A DNA stretch of 64,000 bases from Chersky-840 sp963810195 (GCA_963810195.1 CAWEMO010000001.1:434001-498000), one strand, 5' to 3'; shown: positions 32,896 through 41,649, counted from the stretch's first letter. The notes: a model not told the origin generated them from the sequence alone. Translations and numbers: made by a program.

Positions 32896-33417
32896 CTACC
32901 GCAAGTGCGTGGCCCAGAGCACGATGACGGTGATGCCCAGCGAGCCCAGGAGCACAAATGCCACGTATCTGGGGTAGTGCTTGTCACCGAAGCGAGAGGG
33001 CCGCAGGATCGAGAAGACCGGGATGACGAGGCGGTCCACCCAATTCTCGCCCGCCCGCAGATCGCGGCCCCGGTCGTAGCCCTGTGAACCACCCCAGCTC
33101 CGTTCGAAGTCCACACCTCGGAAGACGCGCTGTGGGACCTCGTCTTCGTGAGTAAGCGTGGCCGGCGGAGGGTCGGTCACCAGGACAGGGAACGAAGGCG
33201 GAGGATCGGTGCTCTCGTGATCGCCGTCTCTGACCAGACTGGTGGGCTGACCGTTCGAGAAGTACCTCGCCTGGTGCCGTAACCAGGGATCGACATACCA
33301 CCCTTGAAGCTCCGCCACAGTCCCTCCAGGTGTACCTACCCCGAACAACATTGTGGCATTTTCCCCTACGGGTATGAAGAGTCGGGGAGCCCGTGCCGAT
33401 CGTGGAGATGAGCCCAT
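32896..33417 (-). CDS. DUF2510-like protein with C-terminal membrane anchor
   Basis: 173 residues. Near the N-terminus is GWYVDPWLRHQARYFSNGQP followed by TSLVRDGD, a DUF2510-like motif that shares PTSLVRDG with the sensor-like protein encoded just downstream on the same strand. A polar middle follows, then a single C-terminal helix (YVAFVLLGSLGITVIVLWATHL), so the domain is cytoplasmic and tail-anchored. Start ATG 33417 has GGGGGA upstream; ATG 33351 is the alternative. The shared motif suggests the two proteins act at the same membrane site. No enzymatic motif is seen. Confidence 0.6.
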   Translation of the reverse strand: MGSSPRSARAPRLFIPVGENATMLFGVGTPGGTVAELQGWYVDPWLRHQARYFSNGQPTSLVRDGDHESTDPPPSFPVLVTDPPPATLTHEDEVPQRVFRGVDFERSWGGSQGYDRGRDLRAGENWVDRLVIPVFSILRPSRFGDKHYPRYVAFVLLGSLGITVIVLWATHLR

Positions 33418-33450
33418 GTCCCCCGTGGTGCGTCGGCGGAGAGCGAGACG

Positions 33451-33747
33451 ATGACCGACTATCTCATCACCTGCGTCAACCGGTCAGGTACCGATCCTGA
33501 GCACAGGCACATCACCGAGGTGGGGATCCGACCCCGGACCGGAGGTTCCGGCCGGGTGGTTCCGGTCAAACTGGTCCGCCAACAGATCAAACTCGGCGTC
33601 CACCACTACTTCTCCGTCGACGCCGCCGGACACCGGGTCCCCGTGAGACGCTACAAGTGTGCGTGCGGGCGCAAGACGATCCGGACGTATCCTGACGACC
33701 TCTGTGACAACAACCTCTCGGTGAAAAAGCCTTGCGCGTCACCTTGA
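33451..33747 (+). CDS. DUF3892-family small protein
   Basis: 98 residues: MTDYLITCVNRSG at the start, then HITEVGIRPRTGG, an I.LG..HYFSVD block and GRKTIRTYPDDLCDNNL near the end. This pattern (DYxITxVxR, HI.xVG, G..xYxV, LRTxxDxxxxNNL) is that of DUF3892, small cytoplasmic proteins of unknown function. Four Cys, two of them as CAC, could bind a metal. ATG 33451 is the only good start. It stands alone between a leftward and a rightward gene. Confidence 0.7.
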   Translation: MTDYLITCVNRSGTDPEHRHITEVGIRPRTGGSGRVVPVKLVRQQIKLGVHHYFSVDAAGHRVPVRRYKCACGRKTIRTYPDDLCDNNLSVKKPCASP

Positions 33748-33858
33748 ATTTGCCGCGAGCTGTGAAGAATCGTTCCCATTGTTCGCGATTCTGTCACCCA
33801 GGGTAGGTCGTACGCTGCCGAGTGGCGTTGTCTGCACGGCTCGTGTGGAATATCGTCC

Positions 33859-36690
33859 GTGGCCAAGACCGATGCCCGCCGGCGCAAGGTCCCCTCGTCG
33901 ACCAGCGCACGGATCATCGCCGTCCTCGCTCTCACGTGCGTTTGCGCGCCTGTTCTCGCCGCCGGTACGGCCGGCGCCGCGTCGTCGATGGTCCGTCTCG
34001 GTCGCCTCGCTCCGCCGGCACCGCCACTGGGCGCGGCACGGATCGGGCCTGTTCCGGCATCCCAGTCGATCGGCCTCGAATTCGTACTGGCGCCCTCCCA
34101 TCCGGCGAAGCTCACGTCGTTGTCACACTCGCTCTACGACGCCGGTTCACCGCAATACCACCGCTGGCTGAAGCCGGGGCAGTTCGTGCAGCGATTCGGC
34201 CCTGCGCCCGCAACGGTGTCGCAGGTCCGGGCGTGGCTCGCCAGCGTGGGACTCCGTTCCACCTACACAGCAGGATTCGCATTACGCGTGTCGGAGCCGG
34301 CCAGAGCCGTCGAATCCGCCCTGGGTCTGTCCTTCGACGATTACCGGCTGGCCCGGGGACAGCAGGTCCACCTGGCCGGACGTGCCCCTCTTCTCCCCGC
34401 CTCGCTGTCGGGCAGCGTCGTCTCGGTCCTCGGGCTCGACGACGCTCCTCGACTGACTTCGCACCTCGTGCAACGCCCCTCGGCACAAGGAGCTCGCCTT
34501 CTCCCTCACGACGAGGGCCTGTCACCTTGTGCCGCCGCCACCGACCAGGCGGGACCGAACGTGTACACGCCGGACCAGGTGGGTGCTGCCTACGGCGTCG
34601 CCAGCCTGACAGGTGGGGGTCAGAACGGGGCGGGCCAGGAGGTCGCCGTCTACGAGCTGGGCCAGCACCTCCCATCGGACGTCAGTGCGTATGAGAGCTG
34701 TTTCGGTTTGCACAACCTGGTGAGCACGGTCGCCGTCGACGGTGGAGGGACCGCCGGGGTGGAGGGGACGGCCGAGGCGGACGCCGACATCGAGCAGGTG
34801 GCCACCCAGGCGCCGGGTGCATCGATCGTGTCGTACGAGGGGCCCAATACCCTCATGGGGAACGTCGACACGTGGCGGCGCATCGTGTCGGACGACACGG
34901 CCGGCGTCGTCTCGACCAGCTACGGGCTCTGCGAGCCCGACAGCGTCGCCGACGGATTCGTGACGGCGGAGGACATGCTGTTCGAGCAGGCAGCGATGCA
35001 GGGGCAGACGATCGTCGCCGCGTCGGGGGACTCGGGCTCCGAGGACTGCTACGCCCCGTCGGGGGAGACCGACACCTCGCTTCAGGTCGACTTCCCCGCC
35101 TCGGACCCGTCGGTGACTGCGGTCGGTGGGACCGCTCTTGTGCTCCCTGGTGACGGGCAGAGCCCGTGGAACGACTGCGAGGGAGCTACCGGGACCGCCT
35201 GCGCCAACACTTCGGGTATGGGTGCGGGCGGGGGAGGGGTGTCGAGCATCTCGGTCCGTCCCGGCTGGCAGCCCGCCGGATGGGCATCGTCCACGCCGGG
35301 GAATTCCTGTGGCACGAATTGCCGACCGGTGCCCGACGTCTCCGCCAATGCCGGCACTCCCGAGGTCTTCTACGTCGAAGGAGGATGGGGCGGGTACGTG
35401 GGGACGAGTATCGCGGCCCCCTTGGTCGGCGGCATCGTCGCCGACACCACCGACGGGTGCTCCGGGGGGCGCGAGGGGATCATCTCGCAGGCGCTGTACG
35501 AGATGGCGGGAGAGGGGCTCTACGGCACCGTCCTCACCGACGTGGCGAGTGGGGACAACGACTTCACGCGCTCCAACTCCGGCCAATTCACCGCGGGTGC
35601 AGGCTATGACCCGGCGACAGGCCTGGGGACACCGATCGCGGGGGGATGGTCCTGTCCACAGGTGACGTCGGTTTCCCCCGCGCAAGCCCCACCCGGTACT
35701 CAGGTCACCATCGGCGGGTTCGCGCTGGACAAGGCCACCGTGTCGTTCGGGGGGGTCCCCGCGCAGGTGGTGAGCAGTACTTCCACCTCCGCCACGGTCG
35801 TCGTCCCGGCCGGAACCGGCGCGGTTTCGGTCGGTGCCTCGAGCCCCGTCGGGGCCGGGGTATCGACCGTCGCGTTCACCTTTCCGCCCTCGCCTCCGGC
35901 CCACGGGTCCGATTCGGGGTACGACCTCGTAGGGCAGGACGGCGGGGTCTTCGTGTTCCCGACCACCCAGTCGGGGGGATTCTTCGGCTCACTTCCGGGA
36001 CTCGGGGTCCACGTCGACGACATCACCGGAATGGTGCCCTCGCCTGACGACCGTGGCTATTTCCTCGTGGGCCAGGACGGAGGGGTGTTCTCCTTCGGCG
36101 ACGCACCGTTCCTCGGTTCGCTTCCGGGCCTTCACGTCGCGGTCGACGACATCCGAGGCATCGTTCCGACACGCGACAACCGGGGATACTTCCTGGTGGG
36201 CCGTGACGGTGGCGTCTTCGCGTTCGGCGATGCACCATTCCTAGGTTCGCTCCCCGGAGAAGGGATCCACATCGCCGATGTGACCGGGATCGCTGCCACT
36301 CCATCGGACCAGGGATACTGGGTGGTGGCCGGCAACGGGACGGTCTACTCCTTCGGGAATGCGCCCAACTTGGGCTCGGCCACCGGAACCCCCTCGCCGG
36401 TATCAGGGATCGCGTCGACCCCCGACGGCGGCGGGTACTGGATCGTTTCGCAGAACGGGTCGGTCTACGGGTTCGGCGACGCCGGATACTTCCTGTCCCT
36501 GCCCGCCATCGGCGTGAGCCCCACCAGCCCCGTGATCGGCCTCGTTCCCACGGCCGACGACAAGGGCTACTGGTTGATCGGGTCGGATGGAGGGATCTTC
36601 GCCTTCGGCGACGCCCCCTTCGTTGGGTCTCTCCCCGGCCTCGGCATTCACATCAAAGACATCGTGGGAGCGGTGCCGGCAACCTTGTGA
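33859..36690 (+). CDS. Secreted sedolisin (S53) protease with IPT domain and C-terminal propeller repeats
   Basis: 943 residues. Signal peptide (about 20-42), then a Pro-kumamolisin activation domain (SLYDAGSPQYHRWLKPGQF, AWLASVGLR), then the S53 catalytic domain with Glu/Asp pair in TAEADADIEQ (E306, D310), oxyanion Asp in ASGDSGSED (D391) and Ser in GTSIAAP (S517), closing with the calcium-site block DVASGDNDF...AGAGYDPATGLGTP. An IPT/TIG domain (VTSVSPAQAPPGTQVTIGG) and about six 45-residue repeats of the GYFLVGxDGGVFxFGDAPFLGSLPG type follow. Sedolisins work at low pH, which supports an acid habitat. Start GTG 33859. It should be an extracellular endopeptidase with a binding or docking propeller. 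Confidence 0.9.
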   Translation: MAKTDARRRKVPSSTSARIIAVLALTCVCAPVLAAGTAGAASSMVRLGRLAPPAPPLGAARIGPVPASQSIGLEFVLAPSHPAKLTSLSHSLYDAGSPQYHRWLKPGQFVQRFGPAPATVSQVRAWLASVGLRSTYTAGFALRVSEPARAVESALGLSFDDYRLARGQQVHLAGRAPLLPASLSGSVVSVLGLDDAPRLTSHLVQRPSAQGARLLPHDEGLSPCAAATDQAGPNVYTPDQVGAAYGVASLTGGGQNGAGQEVAVYELGQHLPSDVSAYESCFGLHNLVSTVAVDGGGTAGVEGTAEADADIEQVATQAPGASIVSYEGPNTLMGNVDTWRRIVSDDTAGVVSTSYGLCEPDSVADGFVTAEDMLFEQAAMQGQTIVAASGDSGSEDCYAPSGETDTSLQVDFPASDPSVTAVGGTALVLPGDGQSPWNDCEGATGTACANTSGMGAGGGGVSSISVRPGWQPAGWASSTPGNSCGTNCRPVPDVSANAGTPEVFYVEGGWGGYVGTSIAAPLVGGIVADTTDGCSGGREGIISQALYEMAGEGLYGTVLTDVASGDNDFTRSNSGQFTAGAGYDPATGLGTPIAGGWSCPQVTSVSPAQAPPGTQVTIGGFALDKATVSFGGVPAQVVSSTSTSATVVVPAGTGAVSVGASSPVGAGVSTVAFTFPPSPPAHGSDSGYDLVGQDGGVFVFPTTQSGGFFGSLPGLGVHVDDITGMVPSPDDRGYFLVGQDGGVFSFGDAPFLGSLPGLHVAVDDIRGIVPTRDNRGYFLVGRDGGVFAFGDAPFLGSLPGEGIHIADVTGIAATPSDQGYWVVAGNGTVYSFGNAPNLGSATGTPSPVSGIASTPDGGGYWIVSQNGSVYGFGDAGYFLSLPAIGVSPTSPVIGLVPTADDKGYWLIGSDGGIFAFGDAPFVGSLPGLGIHIKDIVGAVPATL
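35911..36680 (+). repeat. Six propeller-type repeats of about 45 codons
   Basis: Each unit carries G-Y-[FW]-L-V-G-x-[DN]-G-[GS]-V-[FY]-x-F-G-[DN]-A, followed by a turn and a PSPDDRG-like loop. Units two, three and six are the most alike; the fourth and fifth have drifted. Confidence 0.8.
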
Positions 36691-36694
36691 GCCC

Positions 36695-37135
36695 TCACGG
36701 GGCGACCGTCGTGGTGGTCGGGCTCTCTCCGGTGATCACGGCCTGGATCTTCTGGCGCGGCTTCGCCGGCAGTGTCGAGGAGCACGCCTCGAACACGGTC
36801 TGCTGCCCGGCATTCGGCAAGGCTGCGAAGGCCGCTCGCACCTCCCTCGCCGTGGCCCTCTCAAGGATGGTCATGCCGTGGGCGGTCAAGCAGTTGACGA
36901 CCGCGGCGAGCTCGGCGCTGCGTGTTGCGCCGGCGATGGTTGTGACCGTCGACGGCGCTTTCGACGTGGTGGTCACCGCTGCGTGTTGCGCGGCACCCCC
37001 GCAGTCGGCGGTGGCCACTGCCATCCCAATGCCGAGGCTCGTGGCGAGCAACCGGGATCGGGCGAGGTGGCGGTCGGGAGTCACGATCCTCCTGGAGGCA
37101 GCGATGCAGCGTCTGGGCGGGCGAGGCTGTGCCAT
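36695..37135 (-). CDS. Small exported protein of unknown function
   Basis: 146 residues. A basic N-terminus and a weak hydrophobic stretch (LLATSLGIGMAVATADCGG) suggest a signal or lipoprotein-like start, although ADCG is not a classic lipobox. The mature part has two Cys (VVNCLTAHGM, FEACSST) and ends in a Thr/Pro tail. The coding strand is chosen because this reading has an export signal and a C-x-C pair like small secreted actinobacterial proteins, while the opposite frame is compositionally odd. Its start lies 14 bases after the phosphoesterase stop, so it is probably cotranscribed with that gene. Confidence 0.55.
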   Translation of the reverse strand: MAQPRPPRRCIAASRRIVTPDRHLARSRLLATSLGIGMAVATADCGGAAQHAAVTTTSKAPSTVTTIAGATRSAELAAVVNCLTAHGMTILERATAREVRAAFAALPNAGQQTVFEACSSTLPAKPRQKIQAVITGESPTTTTVAP

Positions 37136-37149
37136 CGGTCATGCACTGC

Positions 37150-38727
37150 CTAGCCGTCGGTGTCGGGCGCATTCGCGGCGGCGGGAAGCTGCGACGGCTT
37201 CGGCGTGCCGGTGAGCGTGGTCCTGGGGTGGACCGGGAGCACGACGGGGGACCGTGGACGCTGGTCGAAGTTGAACTCGCTTATGAGGTTGCCGAGGATC
37301 TTCTCGTCCTCGCGGACGTCGGGCCTCGGGTCGGGCCGACCGTCTGTCGCGGGGTTGAGGCGCTGACCGTTGAGGAAGTCGTCTTCGATGAACTTGTCGT
37401 AGGCGTCGAAACTGAGAGTCTGGTGATCGACGTACCCCCGCTTGGCATAGGGGCTGATCACGATGCCCGGCACCCGTAACCCGTAGCCGTTCTCATCGAC
37501 CGTGGGCGGCACGACCCCGTCGTAGAAGCCCCCCCAGTCGTCCCAGGCCAGGAAGATCGCGGTGGAGTTCCAGTCCGGGCTCCTCATCACCGCATTGATC
37601 AGGCTCGTCACATAACTCTGGCCGTAGCTCACCGGGGCGGGGGGATGCTCGCTCACCGCTCCTGACGGCACCACCCACGACACGGAAGGAAGCGTGCCCT
37701 TCTTGGCGGCGGCAAAAAAATGATCGACCGACTTGATGTTCCGCAGCTGATGATCTGCCTGGACCGTGTCGAACCACGGCAACGGGTTCCAGATGCCCGG
37801 AGTGTTCGAGTTCTGCTGGACGGGTGCACAGGTCTCGGCGGCGGGGTTCTCGCAGTCGGGTTCGGTCCCGGTGACCACGTAGTAACCCCAGCTCACATGG
37901 GACTTGTGGAGGAGGTAAGTCAGATCCGTCCAGGCGTAGATGGGCTGACCGTTTACAGTCCTCTTGTTTGCGTGCTTCGGATTGCCGCCACCGGTCTTCG
38001 GACCGGCTTCTCCGCCGTAATAGGCCGGCGCGTTCGGAGGTCTCTCAGCGGGTTTCGTCTGCAGGGCGTTCACACAGCTTGCCGGATTGTCGTCCTCGGT
38101 ACAGTACGCCGACCACTCGGACACCAAGAACAAGTGCGCAGGCAGGCTCCACGATGCGTTGGGTTCGAACATGTGGTCCTGGAGGACGAAGTCTTTGGCG
38201 TAGGTCCAGTAGTTCGGAATGTCGCTTTCCGTGTGGTATCCCATGACGTCCGGCTTGGCGGAATTCGTACATGCCGGGTCAGTGGGATCCAGGCACCCTT
38301 TTCGACCGGACTCGGCTTGCCCGATGAACCCGTCCATCTTCCCGTTGTTGATGTCTGCCGTCGCATTGGCCTCTGAGTGAGGTCCACCCCCGTTCACATC
38401 GGCATGGTCGACATACGGAGCCACGCATGCTCCCGTCGCCGGGTCGTTCACGCAGACCGTCGGCTTGCCGTTCTTCATCGGGATGCCGTCTGCTCCCGGG
38501 AAGGCACCGAAGTAGGAGTCGAATGACCGGTTCTCCTGCATGATGACGATCACGTGCTTGATCTTGTGGATACCCGCCGGTACGACGTAGCTGCCCGTCG
38601 GTCCTCCCGGCACCCGTTCCACCCGTGTCACCGCGCTGCACGAGCTGGCGATCAGCGCCACGACGACGATGGCGGCAAGGCTCAGGGACCATCTTGGCGT
38701 GATCATGTGCACGGTTCGATCGCGCAT
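37150..38727 (-). CDS. Phospholipase C / acid-phosphatase-type phosphoesterase, lipoprotein
   Basis: 525 residues. The N-terminus has a lipobox (VVALIASSCSAV), so the protein should sit outside the membrane. The domain is of the phosphoesterase family (PF04185): IKHVIVIMQENRSFDSYFG, with nucleophile and metal ligands in ENRSFD, then PDVMGYHTESDIPNYWTYAKDF, WAYYV-type and AWDDWGGFYDGVVPP, and DHQTLSFDAYDKFIEDDFLNGQR. Such enzymes release phosphate or phospho-headgroups from phospholipids or other esters. It is divergent from the MarR gene with 48 bases between, so probably under its control. ATG 38727 or 38706. It could feed the Pst-type importer in this window; that is inference. Confidence 0.88.
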   Translation of the reverse strand: MRDRTVHMITPRWSLSLAAIVVVALIASSCSAVTRVERVPGGPTGSYVVPAGIHKIKHVIVIMQENRSFDSYFGAFPGADGIPMKNGKPTVCVNDPATGACVAPYVDHADVNGGGPHSEANATADINNGKMDGFIGQAESGRKGCLDPTDPACTNSAKPDVMGYHTESDIPNYWTYAKDFVLQDHMFEPNASWSLPAHLFLVSEWSAYCTEDDNPASCVNALQTKPAERPPNAPAYYGGEAGPKTGGGNPKHANKRTVNGQPIYAWTDLTYLLHKSHVSWGYYVVTGTEPDCENPAAETCAPVQQNSNTPGIWNPLPWFDTVQADHQLRNIKSVDHFFAAAKKGTLPSVSWVVPSGAVSEHPPAPVSYGQSYVTSLINAVMRSPDWNSTAIFLAWDDWGGFYDGVVPPTVDENGYGLRVPGIVISPYAKRGYVDHQTLSFDAYDKFIEDDFLNGQRLNPATDGRPDPRPDVREDEKILGNLISEFNFDQRPRSPVVLPVHPRTTLTGTPKPSQLPAAANAPDTDG

Positions 38728-38770
38728 CCGAGACGCATCCCCTCAATATGGCAACCACGGTCTAGAATGT

Positions 38771-38782
38771 CAACCATGGTTG
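38771..38782. promoter_or_regulatory. Palindrome over the MarR start codon
   Basis: CAACCATGGTTG, a perfect 12-bp palindrome, includes the ATG of the regulator gene and lies within the 48-base divergent promoter region; a similar half (GGCAACCACGG) lies 20 bases upstream. It is probably an autoregulatory operator. Confidence 0.45.
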
Positions 38783-39348
38783 GCAATCAGAGGCGCCCGT
38801 CCAAGAGGAGCCGGAGTAGCCCGCGCCAGGAGTCCGGAGCGCGTGACACGGGCCCTCGGCACCGACACCTCGGTCTCGGGGCCGCGTTGCGTCGCGCCTG
38901 GATCGGTTATCAGCATCGGTTGGACGAGGCGATGGCAGCTGAGGGATTCGAGGACCGGCGTTTTCCCGATGGACGCGTGCTCCGCCTGTGCTCAGCTCCT
39001 GAGGGGACCACGATCTCGGGGATCGGCCGGGAGCTGGGGATGACTCGCCAAGGTGCCGGCAAGATTGTGGCCAACCTTCGAGATCGGGGCTACGTGGAGG
39101 TCCGTGCCTCGGCGACCAGCGGTAGGGAGAAAGACGTGACCCTCACCCAGAGGGCTGTCGACTATCTGGCCGCTCAGAGAAGGGCGGCTCGAAGAATCGA
39201 GCGGCAGGTGCAAGACGATCTCGGGCCCGAGGGTGTCGCCAGCCTCTTCCATCTGCTCGGAGCGCTAGGTGGAGGCGAGGACGAGCGTATGAGGGACTAT
39301 CTGCGACGGATGAGGAATCCCGGTGGCCCGGATTCCCTCGAGGGTTGA
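38776..39348 (+). CDS. MarR-family transcriptional regulator
   Basis: 190 residues. An Arg/Ser-rich N-terminal tail (about 35 residues) precedes a winged-helix domain: LGAALRRAWIGYQHRLDEAM, recognition region TISGIGRELGMTRQGAGKIVANLRDRGYVEV, wing RASATSGREKDVTLTQRAVDYL, and a C-terminal dimer helix (IERQVQDDLGPEGVASLFHLLGAL). ATG 38776 is inside the palindrome noted above, and the longer upstream frame overlaps the divergent gene. It likely represses itself and the phosphoesterase operon. No Cys sensor pair is evident, so a ligand-type signal is more likely than oxidation. Confidence 0.85.
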   Translation: MVGNQRRPSKRSRSSPRQESGARDTGPRHRHLGLGAALRRAWIGYQHRLDEAMAAEGFEDRRFPDGRVLRLCSAPEGTTISGIGRELGMTRQGAGKIVANLRDRGYVEVRASATSGREKDVTLTQRAVDYLAAQRRAARRIERQVQDDLGPEGVASLFHLLGALGGGEDERMRDYLRRMRNPGGPDSLEG

Positions 39349-39523
39349 CGGCGGGTAGGACCGAGGCCGAAATGGCGTCCACCACGACGTTGGCGAACGC
39401 ATCATCGTCACGCCGATCACGGTGCACCATGATTCCGTTGCATGGACGACCTGCACAGCGAACGGCCGAGTCCGAATCGCCCTCGTCTTCAGGGTTTCGT
39501 CCACGACTCCGTCGCCAGCCTGG

Positions 39524-40324
39524 CTAACCGGCCAGCCCGATGATCCCGGCGAGCATCTGCTCCAGCGCGGCCTGATCCGGTCCGACAAACGGGGGAGCGT
39601 CGGGGACCGCTGCAAGCGCATCCAATAGCCGCTCCATCGACGAACCCCGTGCGGCCGGGAGATGGCTGCTCAGAATCATGGTGGGTTCTAGCCCGCGGAT
39701 GCGATCCAGTTCCGAGGCGAACACCGCCCGGTCCACCTTGTGCAGCCACGAAGAGTCCACCGTCGCCCAGAAGACCTGACCCTTACGCAGCGCCTCATCG
39801 GACAAGTCCTCGGCGCATTCCGGCACCTCGTCCAAAAGGCCGCCGAAGCAGTCCGAGCTGAAGAAGATGCCCGAACGCTCGTCCCGCAGGCCCGTTGTGA
39901 TCGGGTTGTCGAATGCGGGAGGCCGCACCGCGGTCAGGATTCGATCGCCCACATCGACGGTCTGCCCCGGGTTGACCAGGTACACCCGGTCCATGGGCAG
40001 AGGTGCGGCCAGGCTCATGATCCCCACTCCGAGGAAGCTGGTGATCACCCGCAGCCGTTCGTTCTCGTCGAGCAGGCGGTGCAGCGAGCCGATGTGGTCG
40101 AAGTCGGTGTGGGTCAGCCAGATCCAGCGAAGGTCTGCCGGATCGATAACCGTCCGCAGTGCAGCCATGAACTCCTCGCTTTCCCTGACGGCGCCAGTGT
40201 CGACGAGCACCGGCTCGGCGGCGTGGATCACAAACGCGTTGATGGCGAGGTTGCCGAAGCTGGTGATGGTGGCGGTCGACGTCACGACGTCGACATCGGG
40301 TGCGGCCTTGTACGTGTACATCAT
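39524..40324 (-). CDS. Metallo-beta-lactamase-fold hydrolase or oxidoreductase
   Basis: 266 residues from ATG 40324, which has GAGGAGC upstream; the longer frame to 40549 reads through the neighbour in another frame. It shows the MBL order: AFVIHAAEPVLVDTGA, LTHTDFDHIGSLHRLL (HxHxDH-type metal site with Thr-Asp-Phe-Asp), SGIFFSSDCFGG and ILSSHLPAA. Compared with the common HxHxDH, the first metal motif is H-T-D-F-D-H, as in ODP/flavodiiron-type MBL domains, so oxygen or NO chemistry is possible. It is the second gene of a two-gene unit with the SRPBCC gene, divergent from TetR. Confidence 0.8.
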   Translation of the reverse strand: MMYTYKAAPDVDVVTSTATITSFGNLAINAFVIHAAEPVLVDTGAVRESEEFMAALRTVIDPADLRWIWLTHTDFDHIGSLHRLLDENERLRVITSFLGVGIMSLAAPLPMDRVYLVNPGQTVDVGDRILTAVRPPAFDNPITTGLRDERSGIFFSSDCFGGLLDEVPECAEDLSDEALRKGQVFWATVDSSWLHKVDRAVFASELDRIRGLEPTMILSSHLPAARGSSMERLLDALAAVPDAPPFVGPDQAALEQMLAGIIGLAG

Positions 40325-40359
40325 CGGGAGCTCCTCAGGTCTCGAAGGGAAGGGTGTGG

Positions 40360-40899
40360 CTAGCGTGCCGACGGCGTCGCCTCGGCGGCGCCCTTCAGCC
40401 GCTCGAGCGTGTGCCGCATGGCCTCGCGCAACTCGCGGGCGCGGTTGGTCGGGACGTCGACGATGCGTGCCCACGTCGGTATCCACCGAACCGTGTAGGA
40501 CTCGGTGACCCGGGTGCCCCCCTCCACGGGCTCCAGGCGGTACCGCCACTGGGTCGACTCCCGGCCGCCCTCTTCGGTCACGAAGGCGAACTCACGGCCA
40601 GGGTCGGCGGTGAGCACGCGGCCCCGGCGCGACCACTTCATGAGGCCGCGGGGGCCGCCTTGGTTGTGGCCAATGAACATGGCGCCCTCGGCCGGTCCGG
40701 TCGACCCGGCGAGCCACTCCACCTGCCGGCACTCGGGGCTCCAGTCCCCCATGCGAGGCAGGTCCGCCACCAGTTGATAGATCCGCTCCGCCGGCGCCTC
40801 GATCACGACGGACTGCGAGTCCTGCCGCAACCACCATCGGCTGCTCCGGTAGGAGCTCGGGATCTCGGTCATGTCCTCTCTTGCCTCCGTTGTTGTCAT
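40360..40899 (-). CDS. SRPBCC/polyketide-cyclase-like protein
   Basis: 179 residues. The START-like fold is recognised from SVVIEAPAERIYQLVADLPRMGDWSPECRQVEW, a beta-rich middle with RGRVLTADPGREFAFVTE, WRYRLEPVEGGTRVTESY, and a long C-terminal helix (ELREAMRHTLERLKGAAE). Such proteins bind hydrophobic ligands; no catalytic residue can be named. ATG 40899 has GAGGAGG upstream. It lies 35 bases before the MBL gene in the same direction and 81 bases from the divergent TetR gene, which probably regulates both. Confidence 0.85.
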   Translation of the reverse strand: MTTTEAREDMTEIPSSYRSSRWWLRQDSQSVVIEAPAERIYQLVADLPRMGDWSPECRQVEWLAGSTGPAEGAMFIGHNQGGPRGLMKWSRRGRVLTADPGREFAFVTEEGGRESTQWRYRLEPVEGGTRVTESYTVRWIPTWARIVDVPTNRARELREAMRHTLERLKGAAEATPSAR

Positions 40900-40925
40900 C
40901 TGTGCACCTCCTCGGCTCTCGGGCA

Positions 40926-40974
40926 AGCTAATAGCAATAGCGATAGCTGTCAAGCCGACGTTAAGCTATGCTTA
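40926..40974. promoter_or_regulatory. Inverted repeats between the TetR gene and its divergent target
   Basis: TAAGC-TAT-GCTTA (40962-40974) is an exact inverted repeat, and AGCTA/TAGCT arms (40926-40930 and 40944-40948) form a second. Both lie in the 81-base gap between divergent start codons, where TetR operators usually sit, and the segment is AT-rich. Confidence 0.5.
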
Positions 40975-40980
40975 GTTCCA

Positions 40981-41649
40981 ATGACACCTACCGAGGGGAC
41001 GGCACAGACGGAAGCGGCCGCGGACCGTCCGGCGCGGCCGAACCGCCGGGCCCGTCGCCGGCAGGAGACGATCCGCGAGATCCTCGACATCGCCCGAGAC
41101 GTCATGACCGAGGAAGGGGTCAACGGCCTCAGCCTTGCCGAGGTGGCGCGGCGCCTGGGCGTCCAGCCACCGTCGCTCTACAAGTACTTCCCGTCGCTCA
41201 TGGCGATCTATGACGCGCTGTTCCTCGAGGGACAGCGCCAGAACCTCGAGGCGATGCGCGGCGGCATGCAGGGGGCCGAGTCCGGGCTTGACGCGCTCAT
41301 CGCAGGCCTCGAGGCGAGCGGCCGGTGGTGTCTGGCCAACCGCGCGGTCGCCGAGTTGCTCTTCTGGCGTCCCGTCCCGAGCTTCCATCCCTCGCCGGAG
41401 GCATTCGCCGTCAGCATGGAGATGGTGGAGCTCCAGCGCGGCGCCCTCACCGACGCCGTGGCCAAGGGCCAGCTCGGCCCGGCGGCCAACGAAGAGGGCG
41501 CCATCTACCTCGTGTCGACGATCATCGTCGGCGTGCTCAGCCAGACATTCGCCAACGAGCCTGACCTTCCCTGGGGCGAGGGCCGTTTCACCCCGACGTT
41601 CGCCACGCTGATGCGCCTCTTGCCCGCCGCCTTCCCACTCCACGAATAA
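40981..41649 (+). CDS. TetR/AcrR-family transcriptional regulator
   Basis: 222 residues. The N-terminal HTH reads ETIREILDIARDVMTEEGVNGLSLAEVARRLGVQPPSLYKYFPS, a textbook TetR domain; the C-terminal ligand domain has VAELLFWRPVPSF and ends with LMRLLPAAFP. ATG 40981 is chosen although the frame is open from 40300, because upstream is the divergent gene. It has no clear ribosome site and the transcript may be nearly leaderless. It most likely controls the SRPBCC-MBL pair. Confidence 0.9.
   Translation: MTPTEGTAQTEAAADRPARPNRRARRRQETIREILDIARDVMTEEGVNGLSLAEVARRLGVQPPSLYKYFPSLMAIYDALFLEGQRQNLEAMRGGMQGAESGLDALIAGLEASGRWCLANRAVAELLFWRPVPSFHPSPEAFAVSMEMVELQRGALTDAVAKGQLGPAANEEGAIYLVSTIIVGVLSQTFANEPDLPWGEGRFTPTFATLMRLLPAAFPLHE

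Noticed and set aside
36687..37214. Plus-strand frame after the sedolisin gene
   Set aside because: The minus-strand reading has an export signal and a conserved-looking Cys pair; the plus frame has neither a ribosome site nor a motif.
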